64,000 nt of DNA from Actinomyces trachealis. Lineage in GTDB: Bacteria; Actinomycetota; Actinomycetes; Actinomycetales; Actinomycetaceae. The stretch covers positions 1 to 64,000 of the forward strand of contig NZ_CP065027.1 in assembly GCF_015711475.1 (NCBI RefSeq), in the 5' to 3' direction. Of the stretch, positions 19,126-28,163 are shown in pieces; within the stretch, counting starts at the first letter, position 1, and each line of letters opens with the position of its first letter. Under the pieces are notes generated by a model, which was not told the DNA's origin, made no database searches, and saw only the letters and a list, made by a program, of their open reading frames with translations. A program made the translations under genes and the position numbers.

Positions 19126-20525
19126 TGTGCCTCCTTGGCAGGAATGACGGACACGGTTTCCACAAGCGCCTGGCCCGGGGCTGCGGACACCCCTGAGCTG
19201 GATATCAGCATGCCCAGCAGCGCGAGGACCGCGACGAGTACAAACAGTGTGGCTACCAACAGCGTATACACGAGTGCCTGCTCACTGCGCCCGTGGCGGC
19301 GTGCCACATCCACCGCCACGCTGGGCGCAGACCCCTCTGTGCCGTGCACCACTGGAAAAGGCGGCTTCTTGATGGGGCGCACCCTGGCGACCGCGGCCCG
19401 AGTACTGACGGCGGCAGGCTCGCCTGAACCAGCGGCAGCACCTCGCGTGGAAACGCCAGCAGGGGCAGCCGCGCGCCCGGCCACACGTCGATCGGTGCTG
19501 CGCACCGCACCGGGCCTGGCGCCACCGCCTGCAAAGGCAGCAACCTGTGCCGGTCCGCGGCCCTCAGCATCAGCCTGCTCACCGGGTTGCGGGCCACCCG
19601 GGGTGGTGACAGCACCAGGTTTCCCGCTCGACTCCAGTTCACCGGCAGACACTGAGCCCGGGCCGCCCCACTGCACCCCCTCCTTGGGGTCCCAGTCCTC
19701 CTGCGGCATACGAATGACGATCCGGTCCAGGCGGCGTGCCAGCTCCCGTGCGGAGAAGGGCCGCTCTGCGGGACGCTTAGCCAGCAGCTCCATGACCACC
19801 TGACGCACCTGTGCGGGTACCGTCTCCGGCAGGGGTGGAACCGGGGTGTTCACGTGCTGGTAAGCGATGTCCACCTGGGAGACGCCGGTGAAGGGCCGAC
19901 TCCCGGTCAGTGCTTCGTAAGCGATGATTCCCAGGGAGTACAGGTCCCCGGCAGCAGTGGCCAGGTTGCCCATGGCCTGCTCAGGTGCCAGGTACTGCGC
20001 GGTGCCCATCACCATGCCCGCCGCCGTCATGGGCAGTTGGTTCGCGCCAGTGGAGATACCAAAATCCGTGAGCTTAGCCAGGCTCTCACGGGTGATGAGG
20101 ATATTGGAGGGCTTAACATCCCGGTGCACCACCCCGGCGTCGTGAACCACCTGGAGGGCGCGGGCCACCTGCGCCAGGATCGTGAGGATCTCTTCAGGAG
20201 GCATGGTGCCTCGCTCCGCCAGGATGTCTGACAGGGGGCGGCCCTGCACCAGCTCCATGACAATCCAGCCGGTGCCCTGCCGCTCCCCGGCATCCAGCAC
20301 CACCGCCAGGTTGGGGTGGCGCAGGCCAGAGGCGTTTTTAGCCTCAGCGCGCAGGCGGGACAGGAAGATCTCATCTCCCTGTAACTCGGGGCGCAGGATC
20401 TTCACGGCGACTGCCCGGCCCGAGCGCAGGTCCGTGGCGCGCCATACCTCACCCATGCCGCCCAATGCGATGCGCTCAGCGAGCTGGTAGCGTCCCTGAA
20501 TCTCTAGGCCGGTGCGGGGTCTCAT
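19122..20525 (-). CDS. pknA: Ser/Thr protein kinase PknA
   Basis: Second kinase of the division cluster, 467 residues. Kinase motifs are present: IALGGMGEVWRA glycine loop near residue 20, VAVKIL with the catalytic Lys, VVHRDVKPSNIL, DFGIS and GTAQYLAPEQA. A long Ala/Gly/Pro-rich juxtamembrane linker follows, then one transmembrane helix at about 420-440 and a short external tail without PASTA domains. The ATG overlaps the pbpA stop (ATGA), so it is translationally coupled. In relatives, PknA phosphorylates FtsZ, Wag31 and wall enzymes. Confidence 0.96.
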   Translation of the reverse strand: MRPRTGLEIQGRYQLAERIALGGMGEVWRATDLRSGRAVAVKILRPELQGDEIFLSRLRAEAKNASGLRHPNLAVVLDAGERQGTGWIVMELVQGRPLSDILAERGTMPPEEILTILAQVARALQVVHDAGVVHRDVKPSNILITRESLAKLTDFGISTGANQLPMTAAGMVMGTAQYLAPEQAMGNLATAAGDLYSLGIIAYEALTGSRPFTGVSQVDIAYQHVNTPVPPLPETVPAQVRQVVMELLAKRPAERPFSARELARRLDRIVIRMPQEDWDPKEGVQWGGPGSVSAGELESSGKPGAVTTPGGPQPGEQADAEGRGPAQVAAFAGGGARPGAVRSTDRRVAGRAAAPAGVSTRGAAAGSGEPAAVSTRAAVARVRPIKKPPFPVVHGTEGSAPSVAVDVARRHGRSEQALVYTLLVATLFVLVAVLALLGMLISSSGVSAAPGQALVETVSVIPAKEAQ

Positions 20526-22060
20526 TGATCCACCGCCGCGTCAATCACCTGGGCGGCAATAGGGCCCGCTAGGCTCCCGCCCGTACCGCCAAAGGTCTGC
20601 TGTCCCGAGTCCAACACCACTGCCAGGGCGATGGTGGGCTTAGCGATGTCCGTGCCAGCGAAACCAATGAACCAGGTGGTGGGGCCATCTTCGGGCTGCT
20701 GCGAGTCACTCTCCGCCGTGCCGGTCTTGCCAGCCACCGTGACCCCAGCGACCTGCGCCGTAGTGCCGGTGCCTGAGCCCACCACCTGCTGCATCATCAT
20801 GGACAGCGACTTAGCGGTGTCCTTGCTGATCGGGGTGCGTAACACCTGCGGCCGAGTCTGCTGGACCGTGTTTAGGCTATGGTCCAGTACGCGGGAGATA
20901 ATGTACGGCTGCATCTGTTGACCCTGGTTGGCCACGGTGGAAGCAGCCATCGCCATCATCAGCGGCGTGGCGGTTACCCCGCCCTGTCCGATCCCCGCCA
21001 GCGCGGTGCGCGCCAGGTCATCCCCGTTGGAGGTGTACACCGAGTCGGTGACATACAGGGGCACCGAGACCTGAGAGTTGAAGCCCCAAGCTTCCGCCTC
21101 CTCACGCAGGGACTTCTCGCCCACGTCCATGGCCAGCTGAGCAAAGGGCGTGTTGCAGGACTGTGCGAAAGCGTAGGTCAGAGAGACGACGCCGTTGCCG
21201 CAGGACTCCCCGGCGTAGTTCTCCATCTGGTGGTTGGTGCCCGGCAGCGTAAGCCGGTCCGGCGCAGAGACCTGCGAGTCCGGCTCAACTTTGCCTGTAC
21301 GGATACCAGCGGCGGCCGTGAGCAATTTAAAGGTGGAACCTGGCGCATATTGGCCGTTTAGGGCCCGGTTGACCAGGGGCGCATCAGACTGGGCGGACAG
21401 GTTCTTGGAGGCCTCCAGGGCGGTGCCAGAGTCCAGGCTGGCTAACGGGTTGGGGTCAAAGGAGGGTGTGGAGACCAGTGCCAGGATCGCTCCTGTGCGC
21501 GGGTCCATGGCGATGACGCTGCCTGCCCGGTCTCCCAGGGCCTCTTGTGCGGCCTGCTGGATCTTGGGGTTGATGGTGGTCTCCACTGAGCCGCCCCGCT
21601 GGTTCTGGTTGCGGATCGTGTCGCGCAGGCGCGACCACAACAGGGAGCGGTCACGGCCGGTGAGCACTGCGTCCTCACTCTGCTCCAAGCCAGTGGAGGC
21701 CTGCTGCGTCATGGAGATGTAGCCGGTGACGTGCGCGTACAGGGGGCCGTTAGCGTAGGAGCGCGTGTAATAGCCGTTGTCACCCTTGGTGGAGGTTGCC
21801 AAGGTGGTAGTGGTGCCGTCGGAGTCACGGGCCACGATCGAGCCGCGTGGCTGGCTGTAGCGTTCTATGAGGATCCGGGAGTTGCGGGGGTCCTGGCGTA
21901 GGTCGTCGCTGCTACCCACGGCGGTGGGTGAGCCTTTCTCCCACAAGGAGGGCCGGGCGAAGAACTGCACGGAGGTCAGGCCCACGCACAGGGTCACGAA
22001 CAGCACTAGGACCACCGTCTGCACGCGGCGAACTGACTTGTTTAGTGCGGAGACGCTCAT
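20522..22060 (-). CDS. pbpA: Penicillin-binding protein PbpA (class B transpeptidase)
   Basis: Peptidoglycan transpeptidase acting at septum or pole. The 512-residue protein has an N-terminal signal anchor (about 12-34), a dimerisation region, and a transpeptidase domain with active-site Ser242 in STFK, SCN at 301-303 and KTGTAE at 445-450. It lies between rodA and pknA, overlapping both by a few bases, as in mycobacteria, where PbpA works with the RodA glycosyltransferase. Confidence 0.96.
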   Translation of the reverse strand: MSVSALNKSVRRVQTVVLVLFVTLCVGLTSVQFFARPSLWEKGSPTAVGSSDDLRQDPRNSRILIERYSQPRGSIVARDSDGTTTTLATSTKGDNGYYTRSYANGPLYAHVTGYISMTQQASTGLEQSEDAVLTGRDRSLLWSRLRDTIRNQNQRGGSVETTINPKIQQAAQEALGDRAGSVIAMDPRTGAILALVSTPSFDPNPLASLDSGTALEASKNLSAQSDAPLVNRALNGQYAPGSTFKLLTAAAGIRTGKVEPDSQVSAPDRLTLPGTNHQMENYAGESCGNGVVSLTYAFAQSCNTPFAQLAMDVGEKSLREEAEAWGFNSQVSVPLYVTDSVYTSNGDDLARTALAGIGQGGVTATPLMMAMAASTVANQGQQMQPYIISRVLDHSLNTVQQTRPQVLRTPISKDTAKSLSMMMQQVVGSGTGTTAQVAGVTVAGKTGTAESDSQQPEDGPTTWFIGFAGTDIAKPTIALAVVLDSGQQTFGGTGGSLAGPIAAQVIDAAVDQ

Positions 22061-23547
22061 GCGTCCACCCCCCGGGTTGTTGGCAGGATAACAGCGTGGC
22101 GGTTGGCCGGGTTGTCTTCCGTGCCCGGCTGCATGACCGTGTCAGAAAGCCGCAGTAAGATCGCCAAAATGATCCAGGTGGAGAGCACCGAGGAGCCACC
22201 GTTGGACAGCAACGGCGTGGTTAGGCCGGTCAATGGCAGCAGACGGGTCAGCGCCCCAACCATCACAAAGACCTGCAGAGCCAAGGAGAAAGACAGGCCG
22301 GTGGCCAGGAGTTTGCCAAAGTTGTCCCGGGCCCCCAGGGCGGTGCGCAGCCCCACCATCACGATGGTTGCGTACAGCAGGATGATGACGATGGTGCCGG
22401 TCAGGCCCAGCTCCTCACCAAAGGCCGCCAGGATAAAGTCCGTCTGCACCTCCGGGATCAGGTCCGGGTCCCCCTGGCCCCAACCCGTGCCAAAAGTGCC
22501 GCCCCAGGCCAAAGCAAACAGGCCCTGCACCAGCTGATATGAGGGGCCGCCCGCGTACTGCGGGTCCATGGCGTGGATCCAGGCGGTAAAGCGTGAGGCG
22601 ATCTGGCTGGTGGTCAGGTAGCCGATCCAACCCATGGGGATGATCAGCACGCTCGCCAGGAAGGCCCACATGAAGGTGCCGGTGGACACACACAGGGTCA
22701 CCACGAACATGCCGAAGAACATCACTGACATGCCCCAGTCGTTCTGCGCTACCAGGAAGGCGGTGGCCAGAGCCCACACGATCAGTAGGGGCACTAGGTC
22801 ACGGGATTTGGGGACGCGCCAGCCAAAGGGCAGCGGCACCGCCCCAATCTTGCGGCGCCCGGCCTGCGCGAGGTTGGCGCCCCGGGTCTTGAGGTAGTAG
22901 GCAAAGAAGATTGCCAGCAAGATCTTGGCCAGCTCAGAGGGCTGGAAACCAAAGCCAGCGATGTTCACCCACACGCGCGCCCCGTTGGCAGACAGGCCGA
23001 TGCCGGGGACGAAAGGCAGCAGCAGCAGTGGCACCGCCAGGATGCCGACCAGCTGGGCGGGGGTGATGGGTAGTGGCTGGGCGGCCATACCGTCCTGGCC
23101 GCGCTTCCAGAAGCGGGGGATGGCGCGCTCTAGGCGGCGGGAGTCCTTGAGTAGGAACAGGACCAGCACCATCAGCACCATGCCCATGACCATGTGGAGC
23201 GTCGGCCCGTAGCCCATCTGCGGTTTGTCCTTCGGGTCGTAGTAGGCGAAGGCAAAGTCCAGGCGGCGCAGCATGGCTACCCCCAGCCCGTTGAGGGCTG
23301 TAGCGGCGGGTAGCAGCAGCGGGTTGGCGTGGGGGGCCAGGAAACGGATAGCCAGGTGCGCGATCAGAGGCATCGTCACCAGGGCCACGCACTGGACGGT
23401 GATCTGGCTCCAGGCGGCGTCGTCGCGGCCAGCAACCGTCAGCACCAATCCACTTAGGCCAACCAGCACGGCCACAACCAGGAGCTTGGCCTCGGTGCGC
23501 CGTCTACTGTCCGGTGAAATGGCTCCAGGGCCAGTCACAAGGGACAT
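22057..23547 (-). CDS. rodA: SEDS-family glycosyltransferase RodA/FtsW
   Basis: Polytopic SEDS protein that polymerises lipid II into glycan strands together with a class B PBP. The 496-residue protein has about ten to twelve hydrophobic helices; family hallmarks include SANGARVWVNIAGFGFQPSE and the late FGEELGLTG and LPLTGLTTPLLSNGGSS segments. I chose ATG 23547; an upstream in-frame extension of 29 residues is basic and non-homologous and lies inside pstP. Only 1 bp separates it from the pstP stop. Confidence 0.95.
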   Translation of the reverse strand: MSLVTGPGAISPDSRRRTEAKLLVVAVLVGLSGLVLTVAGRDDAAWSQITVQCVALVTMPLIAHLAIRFLAPHANPLLLPAATALNGLGVAMLRRLDFAFAYYDPKDKPQMGYGPTLHMVMGMVLMVLVLFLLKDSRRLERAIPRFWKRGQDGMAAQPLPITPAQLVGILAVPLLLLPFVPGIGLSANGARVWVNIAGFGFQPSELAKILLAIFFAYYLKTRGANLAQAGRRKIGAVPLPFGWRVPKSRDLVPLLIVWALATAFLVAQNDWGMSVMFFGMFVVTLCVSTGTFMWAFLASVLIIPMGWIGYLTTSQIASRFTAWIHAMDPQYAGGPSYQLVQGLFALAWGGTFGTGWGQGDPDLIPEVQTDFILAAFGEELGLTGTIVIILLYATIVMVGLRTALGARDNFGKLLATGLSFSLALQVFVMVGALTRLLPLTGLTTPLLSNGGSSVLSTWIILAILLRLSDTVMQPGTEDNPANRHAVILPTTRGVDA

Positions 23548-23548
23548 C

Positions 23549-24955
23549 TCAGACCCCCGATGATGGCGTCGGGCTTGGGCTCGGGGTGCTAGGGGCAGGG
23601 GTGGCCGACGGTGTCGCGGAAGGCTCAGAGGCACCCGGCAGGACGGCGTCGGCCAGGCGGTTGCGAACGGTGTTCTCCACGTAGTTGTGGGCAGCCTCCA
23701 GGCTGGATTCGCTGACTGTTTGCTCCAGGCGGTTGCGCATCTCCTTGTCTAAAGAGGAGACCTTGGGGTCGTTGGGGCCGTCGTAGGTCTCTACCAGGTG
23801 GGACAGGCTCACTGGTCCCAGGGAACGGGGCACGCCCTGGTAGATGACCACGCGGTCATTCTGTGCGGTCACGTAGTATTGCGTCTGGGTCCACTTGTAG
23901 GCCAGCAGGCCCGCTACCGCCAGGGCCACCACCAGCAGCAGTGTGCCTAGGACTGCACTGCGGCGGGAGCGTCTGCGGGCTAGGGCTTGCAGTTCCGCGG
24001 CCTCTGCGAGCGCCAGTGCCTCCTGGGCTGCTAGACGCTCGCTAGAGCCTTTTCCCTGGCTGTTGGCCTGCGCTAGGAGGGCGGCGGCTTTGCCCGCTGG
24101 CGAGGAGGAGTCGGAGCTGGCGGAGGTGCGCACTCTGCCCGGGTCGCTGCCGTCCAACAGGGCTTCGTTGCGGGAGCGGATTGCTGCGGCGGAACCGACT
24201 ACCTGGGGGGTGGGGTTGTTCGTGGGTTCGCCTTCCACGACGTCGAAGACCACGGCGGTCACGTTGTCCGGACCGCCGGCGCGCAGGGCCAGGTCGATGA
24301 GCTTGTCTGCGGCCTGGCCCGGATCCTCGTTGGTGGTCAGAACCTCCTGCAGAGTGTCCGCCGTTACGGGCCCGCACAGGCCGTCAGAGCACAGCAGCCA
24401 GCGGTCCCCGGGCAGGGCCTCACGGATGGACTCGTCCAGCTGCACCTCACCCTCGGTGTCACCCAGGACGCGCAGCAGCACGGAGCGCTGAGGGTGGCGG
24501 CGGGCCTGCTCGCGGGTGAGGCGGCCGGTCTCCACCAGGTACTCCACGAAGGTGTGGTCCGTGGTGACCTGGGTCAGCACCCCACCGCGCACCAGGTAGG
24601 CGCGCGAGTCGCCCACGTGCACCATGGCCAGCTTGTTGCCGCTGCGCATGATGGCGATGCAGGTGGTGCCCAGGCCGGAAAGATCCGGGTTCTCGGAGGA
24701 GCGCGAGATCAGGTCCGCGTGTGCGTTCTGCACGGAGTGTCGCAGCAAGTCCAGCATCTCGTCGGCACGGTAGATGTCCGAGTCCAGGTGGGTTAGGTGT
24801 TCAATGGCGACGGCGGAGGCGATGTCTCCACCGGCAGGGCCACCCATGCCGTCGCAAAGGAGCGCTAGGTGTGGGCCAACGTAGCCGGAGTCCTGGTTGG
24901 ACTGGCGTACGAGGCCCACGTCGGAGCGCGCTGCGAAGCGCAGGTAGATGGTCAT
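23549..24955 (-). CDS. pstP: PP2C-family Ser/Thr phosphatase PstP
   Basis: Metal-dependent phosphatase that reverses PknA/PknB phosphorylation. The 468-residue protein has a PP2C domain (about 1-235) with RSDVGLVRQSNQD, LLCDGMGGPAGGD, HVGDSRAYL and GGPDNVTAVV metal-binding motifs, a long linker, a transmembrane helix near 335-358 and an extracellular tail ending in Ser/Thr/Pro-rich sequence. Its start shares one base with the fhaB stop. A 41-residue upstream extension was rejected because it has no PP2C similarity and lies inside fhaB. Confidence 0.95.
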   Translation of the reverse strand: MTIYLRFAARSDVGLVRQSNQDSGYVGPHLALLCDGMGGPAGGDIASAVAIEHLTHLDSDIYRADEMLDLLRHSVQNAHADLISRSSENPDLSGLGTTCIAIMRSGNKLAMVHVGDSRAYLVRGGVLTQVTTDHTFVEYLVETGRLTREQARRHPQRSVLLRVLGDTEGEVQLDESIREALPGDRWLLCSDGLCGPVTADTLQEVLTTNEDPGQAADKLIDLALRAGGPDNVTAVVFDVVEGEPTNNPTPQVVGSAAAIRSRNEALLDGSDPGRVRTSASSDSSSPAGKAAALLAQANSQGKGSSERLAAQEALALAEAAELQALARRRSRRSAVLGTLLLVVALAVAGLLAYKWTQTQYYVTAQNDRVVIYQGVPRSLGPVSLSHLVETYDGPNDPKVSSLDKEMRNRLEQTVSESSLEAAHNYVENTVRNRLADAVLPGASEPSATPSATPAPSTPSPSPTPSSGV

Positions 24956-25416
24956 CAGCGCAGCTCCAAGGTTGTCTTGCCGATGGAAACGGGCATGTGG
25001 AGTTCCAGCCGCATCGGCCTGTCGATCGCTTGTCCCCGCACGATAGTGCCGTTGGTTGAGCCGAGGTCCTCCACCCACCAGGAGTTCGCCTGGGGGTAGA
25101 TCCGGGCGTGGTGGGAGGAGGTGTAGTTGTCTTCCAGCACCAGGGTGTTGTCCACGGCACGGCCGATCGTGATGGACACGGGGGACAAGGGCATGGAGGT
25201 GCCCGCCAGGCGTCCCTCAGAGATGTAGATGGTGGTGGCGCCCTTGCGGCGCCCCTGACCCGGGTGGAAACGGGCTCCGGGCCTGCGCACCGGCGCGTGG
25301 GACACAGAGGTGGCCTCTGTGGTGCCCCGGGCCAGGGCTCGCAGCATCAGGAAGATCAGGAGCCAAAGCAGGCCCAGGTAGACGAAGCGTAGGACGGAGA
25401 ACAGGAAATTACTCAC
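24955..25416 (-). CDS. fhaB: FHA-domain protein FhaB (FipA-like)
   Basis: Phosphothreonine-binding adaptor. The 153-residue protein has an N-terminal transmembrane helix (about 6-27) and a C-terminal FHA domain (about 75-150) with GRAVDNTLVL, the SSHHARI strand, and the LGSTNGT motif. In mycobacteria FhaB/FipA links PknA substrates with FtsZ and FtsQ. GTG 25416 overlaps the fhaA stop. Confidence 0.93.
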   Translation of the reverse strand: MSNFLFSVLRFVYLGLLWLLIFLMLRALARGTTEATSVSHAPVRRPGARFHPGQGRRKGATTIYISEGRLAGTSMPLSPVSITIGRAVDNTLVLEDNYTSSHHARIYPQANSWWVEDLGSTNGTIVRGQAIDRPMRLELHMPVSIGKTTLELR

Positions 25417-26117
25417 AGGCTGCCCCCCGCGCTCAGCGGTGCCTGCGTCACGGTGATGGAGGTGCCCTCGCCGATCATCACCAGGTCCCCCTGGTTGATC
25501 AGGGTGGGGGTCTTGGCGGCCAGGCGGCGGCCGTTGACGCGGGTGCCGTTGGTGGAGCCCAGGTCCTCAACCACTAGGCCCTGCTGCGTCGTCATGAAAC
25601 GCAGGTGGCGGCTGGAGATGGCGGTGTCCGGGACCACGATGTCCGCTCCGACGCGCCGACCGATGGTCACCGGCGTGAAGGGCAGGGCGTAGCGCTCAGC
25701 GTTGGTGGCGCCGTGGACGTGCACGGTGATGATGGCTCCGCGGTGCGGTTCAGTGAAGGTGGGGATGATTTCGAAGGCGCCGAAGATCGAGTGGATCTCG
25801 GCGTCAGCTACCAGGTCCACGGTCACGGGGGTGGTGGTGCTGTAGCCCTGCTCGGCGACGGCGGCCTGGGCGGCATCAGCTAGCTCCGCACGCAGGGCGT
25901 CCATACCCCAGGCGACGAAGCGGTTGTAGTCGGCGGGCAGGAGGTGGACTGTGTAGGTGTCTGGTACCAGGTACTTGCCTGAGGAGGTGCGGCGGGCGCT
26001 GGTGTCCATCAGCTCCTTGATACGAGTCAGGATTTCAATGGCCTCAACGTCCTTGCCGCGTGCGGGAGAGCCCTGGGCCGGGCTGGTCTTTTTGCTGTTC
26101 CACAGGGGCGCGACCAA
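25413..26117 (-). CDS. fhaA: FhaA-type DUF3662/FHA protein
   Basis: First gene of the kinase operon. The 234-residue product has a DUF3662-type N-terminal region (about 25-125, with GKYLVPDTYTVHLLPADYNRF) and a C-terminal FHA domain (about 145-230, GRRVGADIVV, SSRHLRF, LGSTNGT). FhaA proteins bind phosphorylated MviN/MurJ and modulate wall synthesis. The start is a TTG at 26117 with a well-placed AGGAGG 8 nt upstream; its first 20 residues lack the usual short MGxFDRFE opening, which is instead found in the second copy at 26753-27463. Confidence 0.88.
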   Translation of the reverse strand: MVAPLWNSKKTSPAQGSPARGKDVEAIEILTRIKELMDTSARRTSSGKYLVPDTYTVHLLPADYNRFVAWGMDALRAELADAAQAAVAEQGYSTTTPVTVDLVADAEIHSIFGAFEIIPTFTEPHRGAIITVHVHGATNAERYALPFTPVTIGRRVGADIVVPDTAISSRHLRFMTTQQGLVVEDLGSTNGTRVNGRRLAAKTPTLINQGDLVMIGEGTSITVTQAPLSAGGSL

Positions 26118-26258
26118 CTCAGGGACCTCCTATCCATTCCATCGACGGGGTTCACGAGGGTGCATGAGCTGCATCCACGGGCTTGCCCATCGTAGCGGGT
26201 GGGGAGAGGCGAAGTGTGGAGCGACTGCGAAATTCTGGCTTCAAACAGGCCGAAAAAT

Positions 26259-26278
26259 TACGGGTAATGGTGCCCGTA
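26259..26278. promoter_or_regulatory. Inverted repeat upstream of fhaA operon
   Basis: TACGGG and CCCGTA arms (6 bp) separated by 8 nt lie about 140 bp upstream of the fhaA start, in the 247 bp gap before tRNA-Leu. The surrounding 26220-26285 is AT-richer than average, as expected for a promoter of the minus-strand kinase operon. The assignment is weak. Confidence 0.3.
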
Positions 26279-26364
26279 TACCTCCGTGAGCGGTCTCACG
26301 CGCTCGTGGCTCGTTCTGGGTTGGACGAGGTGCGGGGGGCGCGTGCTATCGTCATTCTCGCTTC

Positions 26365-26448
26365 GCGCGAGTGGCGGAATTGGTAGACGCGCACGGTTCA
26401 GGTCCGTGTGATCTAACGATCATGGGGGTTCGAGTCCCCCCTCGCGCA
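26365..26448 (+). tRNA. tRNA-Leu (CAG anticodon)
   Basis: 84 nt class II tRNA. The acceptor stem GCGCGAG pairs with CTCGCGC, the D-arm has TGGCGGAATTGGTAGACGC, the anticodon stem CACGG/CCGTG encloses TTCAGGT (anticodon CAG), a variable arm follows, and the T-arm has GGGTTCGAGTCCC. The discriminator is A26448 and CCA is not encoded. It sits between two FhaA-type genes. Confidence 0.96.
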
Positions 26449-26454
26449 CGAAGG

Positions 26455-26487
26455 AGGACCCGGTCGGTCAACGGTCGGGTCCTTTTG
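26455..26487 (+). terminator. Terminator after tRNA-Leu
   Basis: AGGACCCG (26455-26462) pairs with CGGGTCCT (26476-26483), followed by a short T-rich run TTTTG. It begins 6 nt after the tRNA and looks like its Rho-independent terminator, though the loop is long (13 nt). Confidence 0.7.
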
Positions 26488-26752
26488 TTTGCATCGCTGT
26501 GCCGCGGCATTGCGCAGCATCCGACAGCGTGGGTTATCGGCGCGAACGTTCTGTGGCATCTGGCAGCATTCGATGGCATCTAACAACCTCGCAGGGTGGA
26601 TGCTACATTGTGATCACGATTCTCTTAGGACACCGCAAGTGAGTGGCGGTTCATAGGCTTAGGTGATGGATGGCGTGGGTTTGAACCTGTGTCTTTGTCG
26701 CACAGTTCAGCCGCAGATTTTCTGTGGTGCTTGCAGTTCAAGCTGCTCAGGC
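26488..26752. other. Noncoding region with dispersed 17 bp word
   Basis: No gene is supported here. TGGGTTATCGGCGCGAA at 26530-26546 exactly repeats 14987-15003, and CGGCATTGC at 26505-26513 repeats 14951-14959 at a similar offset upstream. Imperfect GCAGCATYCGA copies lie nearby. The role is unknown. Confidence 0.45.
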
Positions 26753-27463
26753 TCAGGCGCCCTGCCCAGGACGCTGGCTGCCATCCCAGAAGCGGATCGT
26801 GGTACGACCAACCTGGATCGTGTTGCCGTCCACCAGCGTGGCTGCGTCAATAGGGTGGCCCTCAATTAGAGTACCGTTGGTGGAACCCAGGTCCGTGGCC
26901 ACGTAGTGCCCAGACCGGTTGCGGATCTCCAGGTGGCGCCGAGAGACACCGGAGTCGTCCACGACGACGTCGGCCTCACTACCACGGCCGAGGATTGTCA
27001 CCTCACCGGTGAGCACGTAGCGCTGCCCATCCACCTCAATAACCGGGCGATCCAGCGTGGGGCCAGCAGTGGCCGGAGCTGTTGCACCTCGCTTCCGGCT
27101 GGCCTCAATCACGACCGGCTGGGAGCCCTCCGGGCCCATAGCCAGCCCAAACTCGATTGGCCCCACAAAGGAGTGGCCATTCTCCGTGGCGAAGACGGTC
27201 GCGGTGTTCTCCAGGGAGGCGAAGACAGCCTGTTCGCCCTCCTGGGAGATGCGTTCAGCAGTCTGTGGGCTGACGGTAAAGATGAAGGAGTTGGCCACCA
27301 CCGAGCGACCGTGCCCAAAGGGGGTGGCCGTTTCCGACAGCACCCGGCACAGCTCCTGACCAAGCACATCGGTGACCGAGCCCGAGGGAAGATGGGAGAA
27401 GGTGCGCTTAGCGGCGTCGCCAACGCTTCCGAAGCTCTTCTCAATCCCGTCCAGAAGACCCAT
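26753..27463 (-). CDS. Second FhaA-like DUF3662/FHA protein
   Basis: The 236-residue product opens MGLLDGIEKSFGSVGDAAKR, the amphipathic start typical of FhaA proteins, then a DUF3662-like region (RSVVANSFIFTVSPQTAERI) and a C-terminal FHA domain (about 140-225) with LGRGSEADVVV, SRRHLEI and LGSTNGT. ATG 27463 follows GAGGAGAGGCC. It is separated from the kinase operon by tRNA-Leu and a 300 bp gap, so it has its own promoter. It looks like an ancient duplicate of fhaA rather than a fragment, since both domains are intact. Confidence 0.88.
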   Translation of the reverse strand: MGLLDGIEKSFGSVGDAAKRTFSHLPSGSVTDVLGQELCRVLSETATPFGHGRSVVANSFIFTVSPQTAERISQEGEQAVFASLENTATVFATENGHSFVGPIEFGLAMGPEGSQPVVIEASRKRGATAPATAGPTLDRPVIEVDGQRYVLTGEVTILGRGSEADVVVDDSGVSRRHLEIRNRSGHYVATDLGSTNGTLIEGHPIDAATLVDGNTIQVGRTTIRFWDGSQRPGQGA

Positions 27464-27574
27464 GGCCTCTCCTCACATCCGCTGCGCGGTTCAGCCGACC
27501 TCAGGGGCGGGGCCGGTCACTGGCGCTGATACCGCGACTGTGCTGATAGTAACGGCTTACCAGGCTCCTCAGTG

Positions 27575-27997
27575 CTAGCGCGCGGAGAGGCGGCGCGCCA
27601 CCCAAGCTGCCAGCAGGAACAAAAGGACCCCCACCACGGCACCAAAGGAGTTCTGGAAGACATTCGCCATGCTGGCCCGGCGCGTCAGCGCTGGCAGGGC
27701 AAACTGAATGCCCTCAGCGCCTACCGCGAACACTGCGCCCGCCAGGCACCAGAACCACGGTCCTAGGCGTGGCCAGCCCAGCATCCCCAGGAAAGTATAG
27801 GGAGTCAGCATCACCAGGTTCAAAGAGATGTCCTTGTGCTCTGGAGCGGCTGTGGGCGGCCCAATCGTGTTCTTGACCTCAGAGACCTCCTGCCCACTGG
27901 GCCAGAGAACCGCCACTAAGACCACGATCAGGTACACCAACCACCCGGCACGCACCAGCCAGATCCAGGCCTTAGGACTCAAACTCTTCTCAGACAC
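27575..27997 (-). CDS. VanZ-like membrane protein
   Basis: The 140-residue product has four hydrophobic helices (about 12-30, 58-76, 82-100, 115-135) with SLNLVMLTPYTFLGM and AEGIQFALPALTRRASMANVFQNSFG, the conserved core of the VanZ/teicoplanin-resistance-associated family. The role in most hosts is unknown; VanZ itself gives low-level teicoplanin resistance. The start is GTG 27997. No other van genes are in the window. Confidence 0.82.
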   Translation of the reverse strand: MSEKSLSPKAWIWLVRAGWLVYLIVVLVAVLWPSGQEVSEVKNTIGPPTAAPEHKDISLNLVMLTPYTFLGMLGWPRLGPWFWCLAGAVFAVGAEGIQFALPALTRRASMANVFQNSFGAVVGVLLFLLAAWVARRLSAR

Positions 27998-28163
27998 ACG
28001 GCCAAGCCTACTCGCTAGTTTGCCACTTTCTTACAAGCGGTCCATTGGTTAGGGAGCGTGATGGCGCCGCGGGGCGGACACGCCAAACCCACGCCGTGGG
28101 TGAGTGGCACACAGTGGTAGTGGCACACAGCGGCAGAGGGCCTGGCAGTTCCTGTATCCAGGC

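Noticed and set aside
17812..19803. Long plus-strand frame of 663 codons opposite pknB/pknA
   Set aside because: Shadow frame; His/Gly/Arg-rich with no domain, while the minus strand encodes clear kinases.
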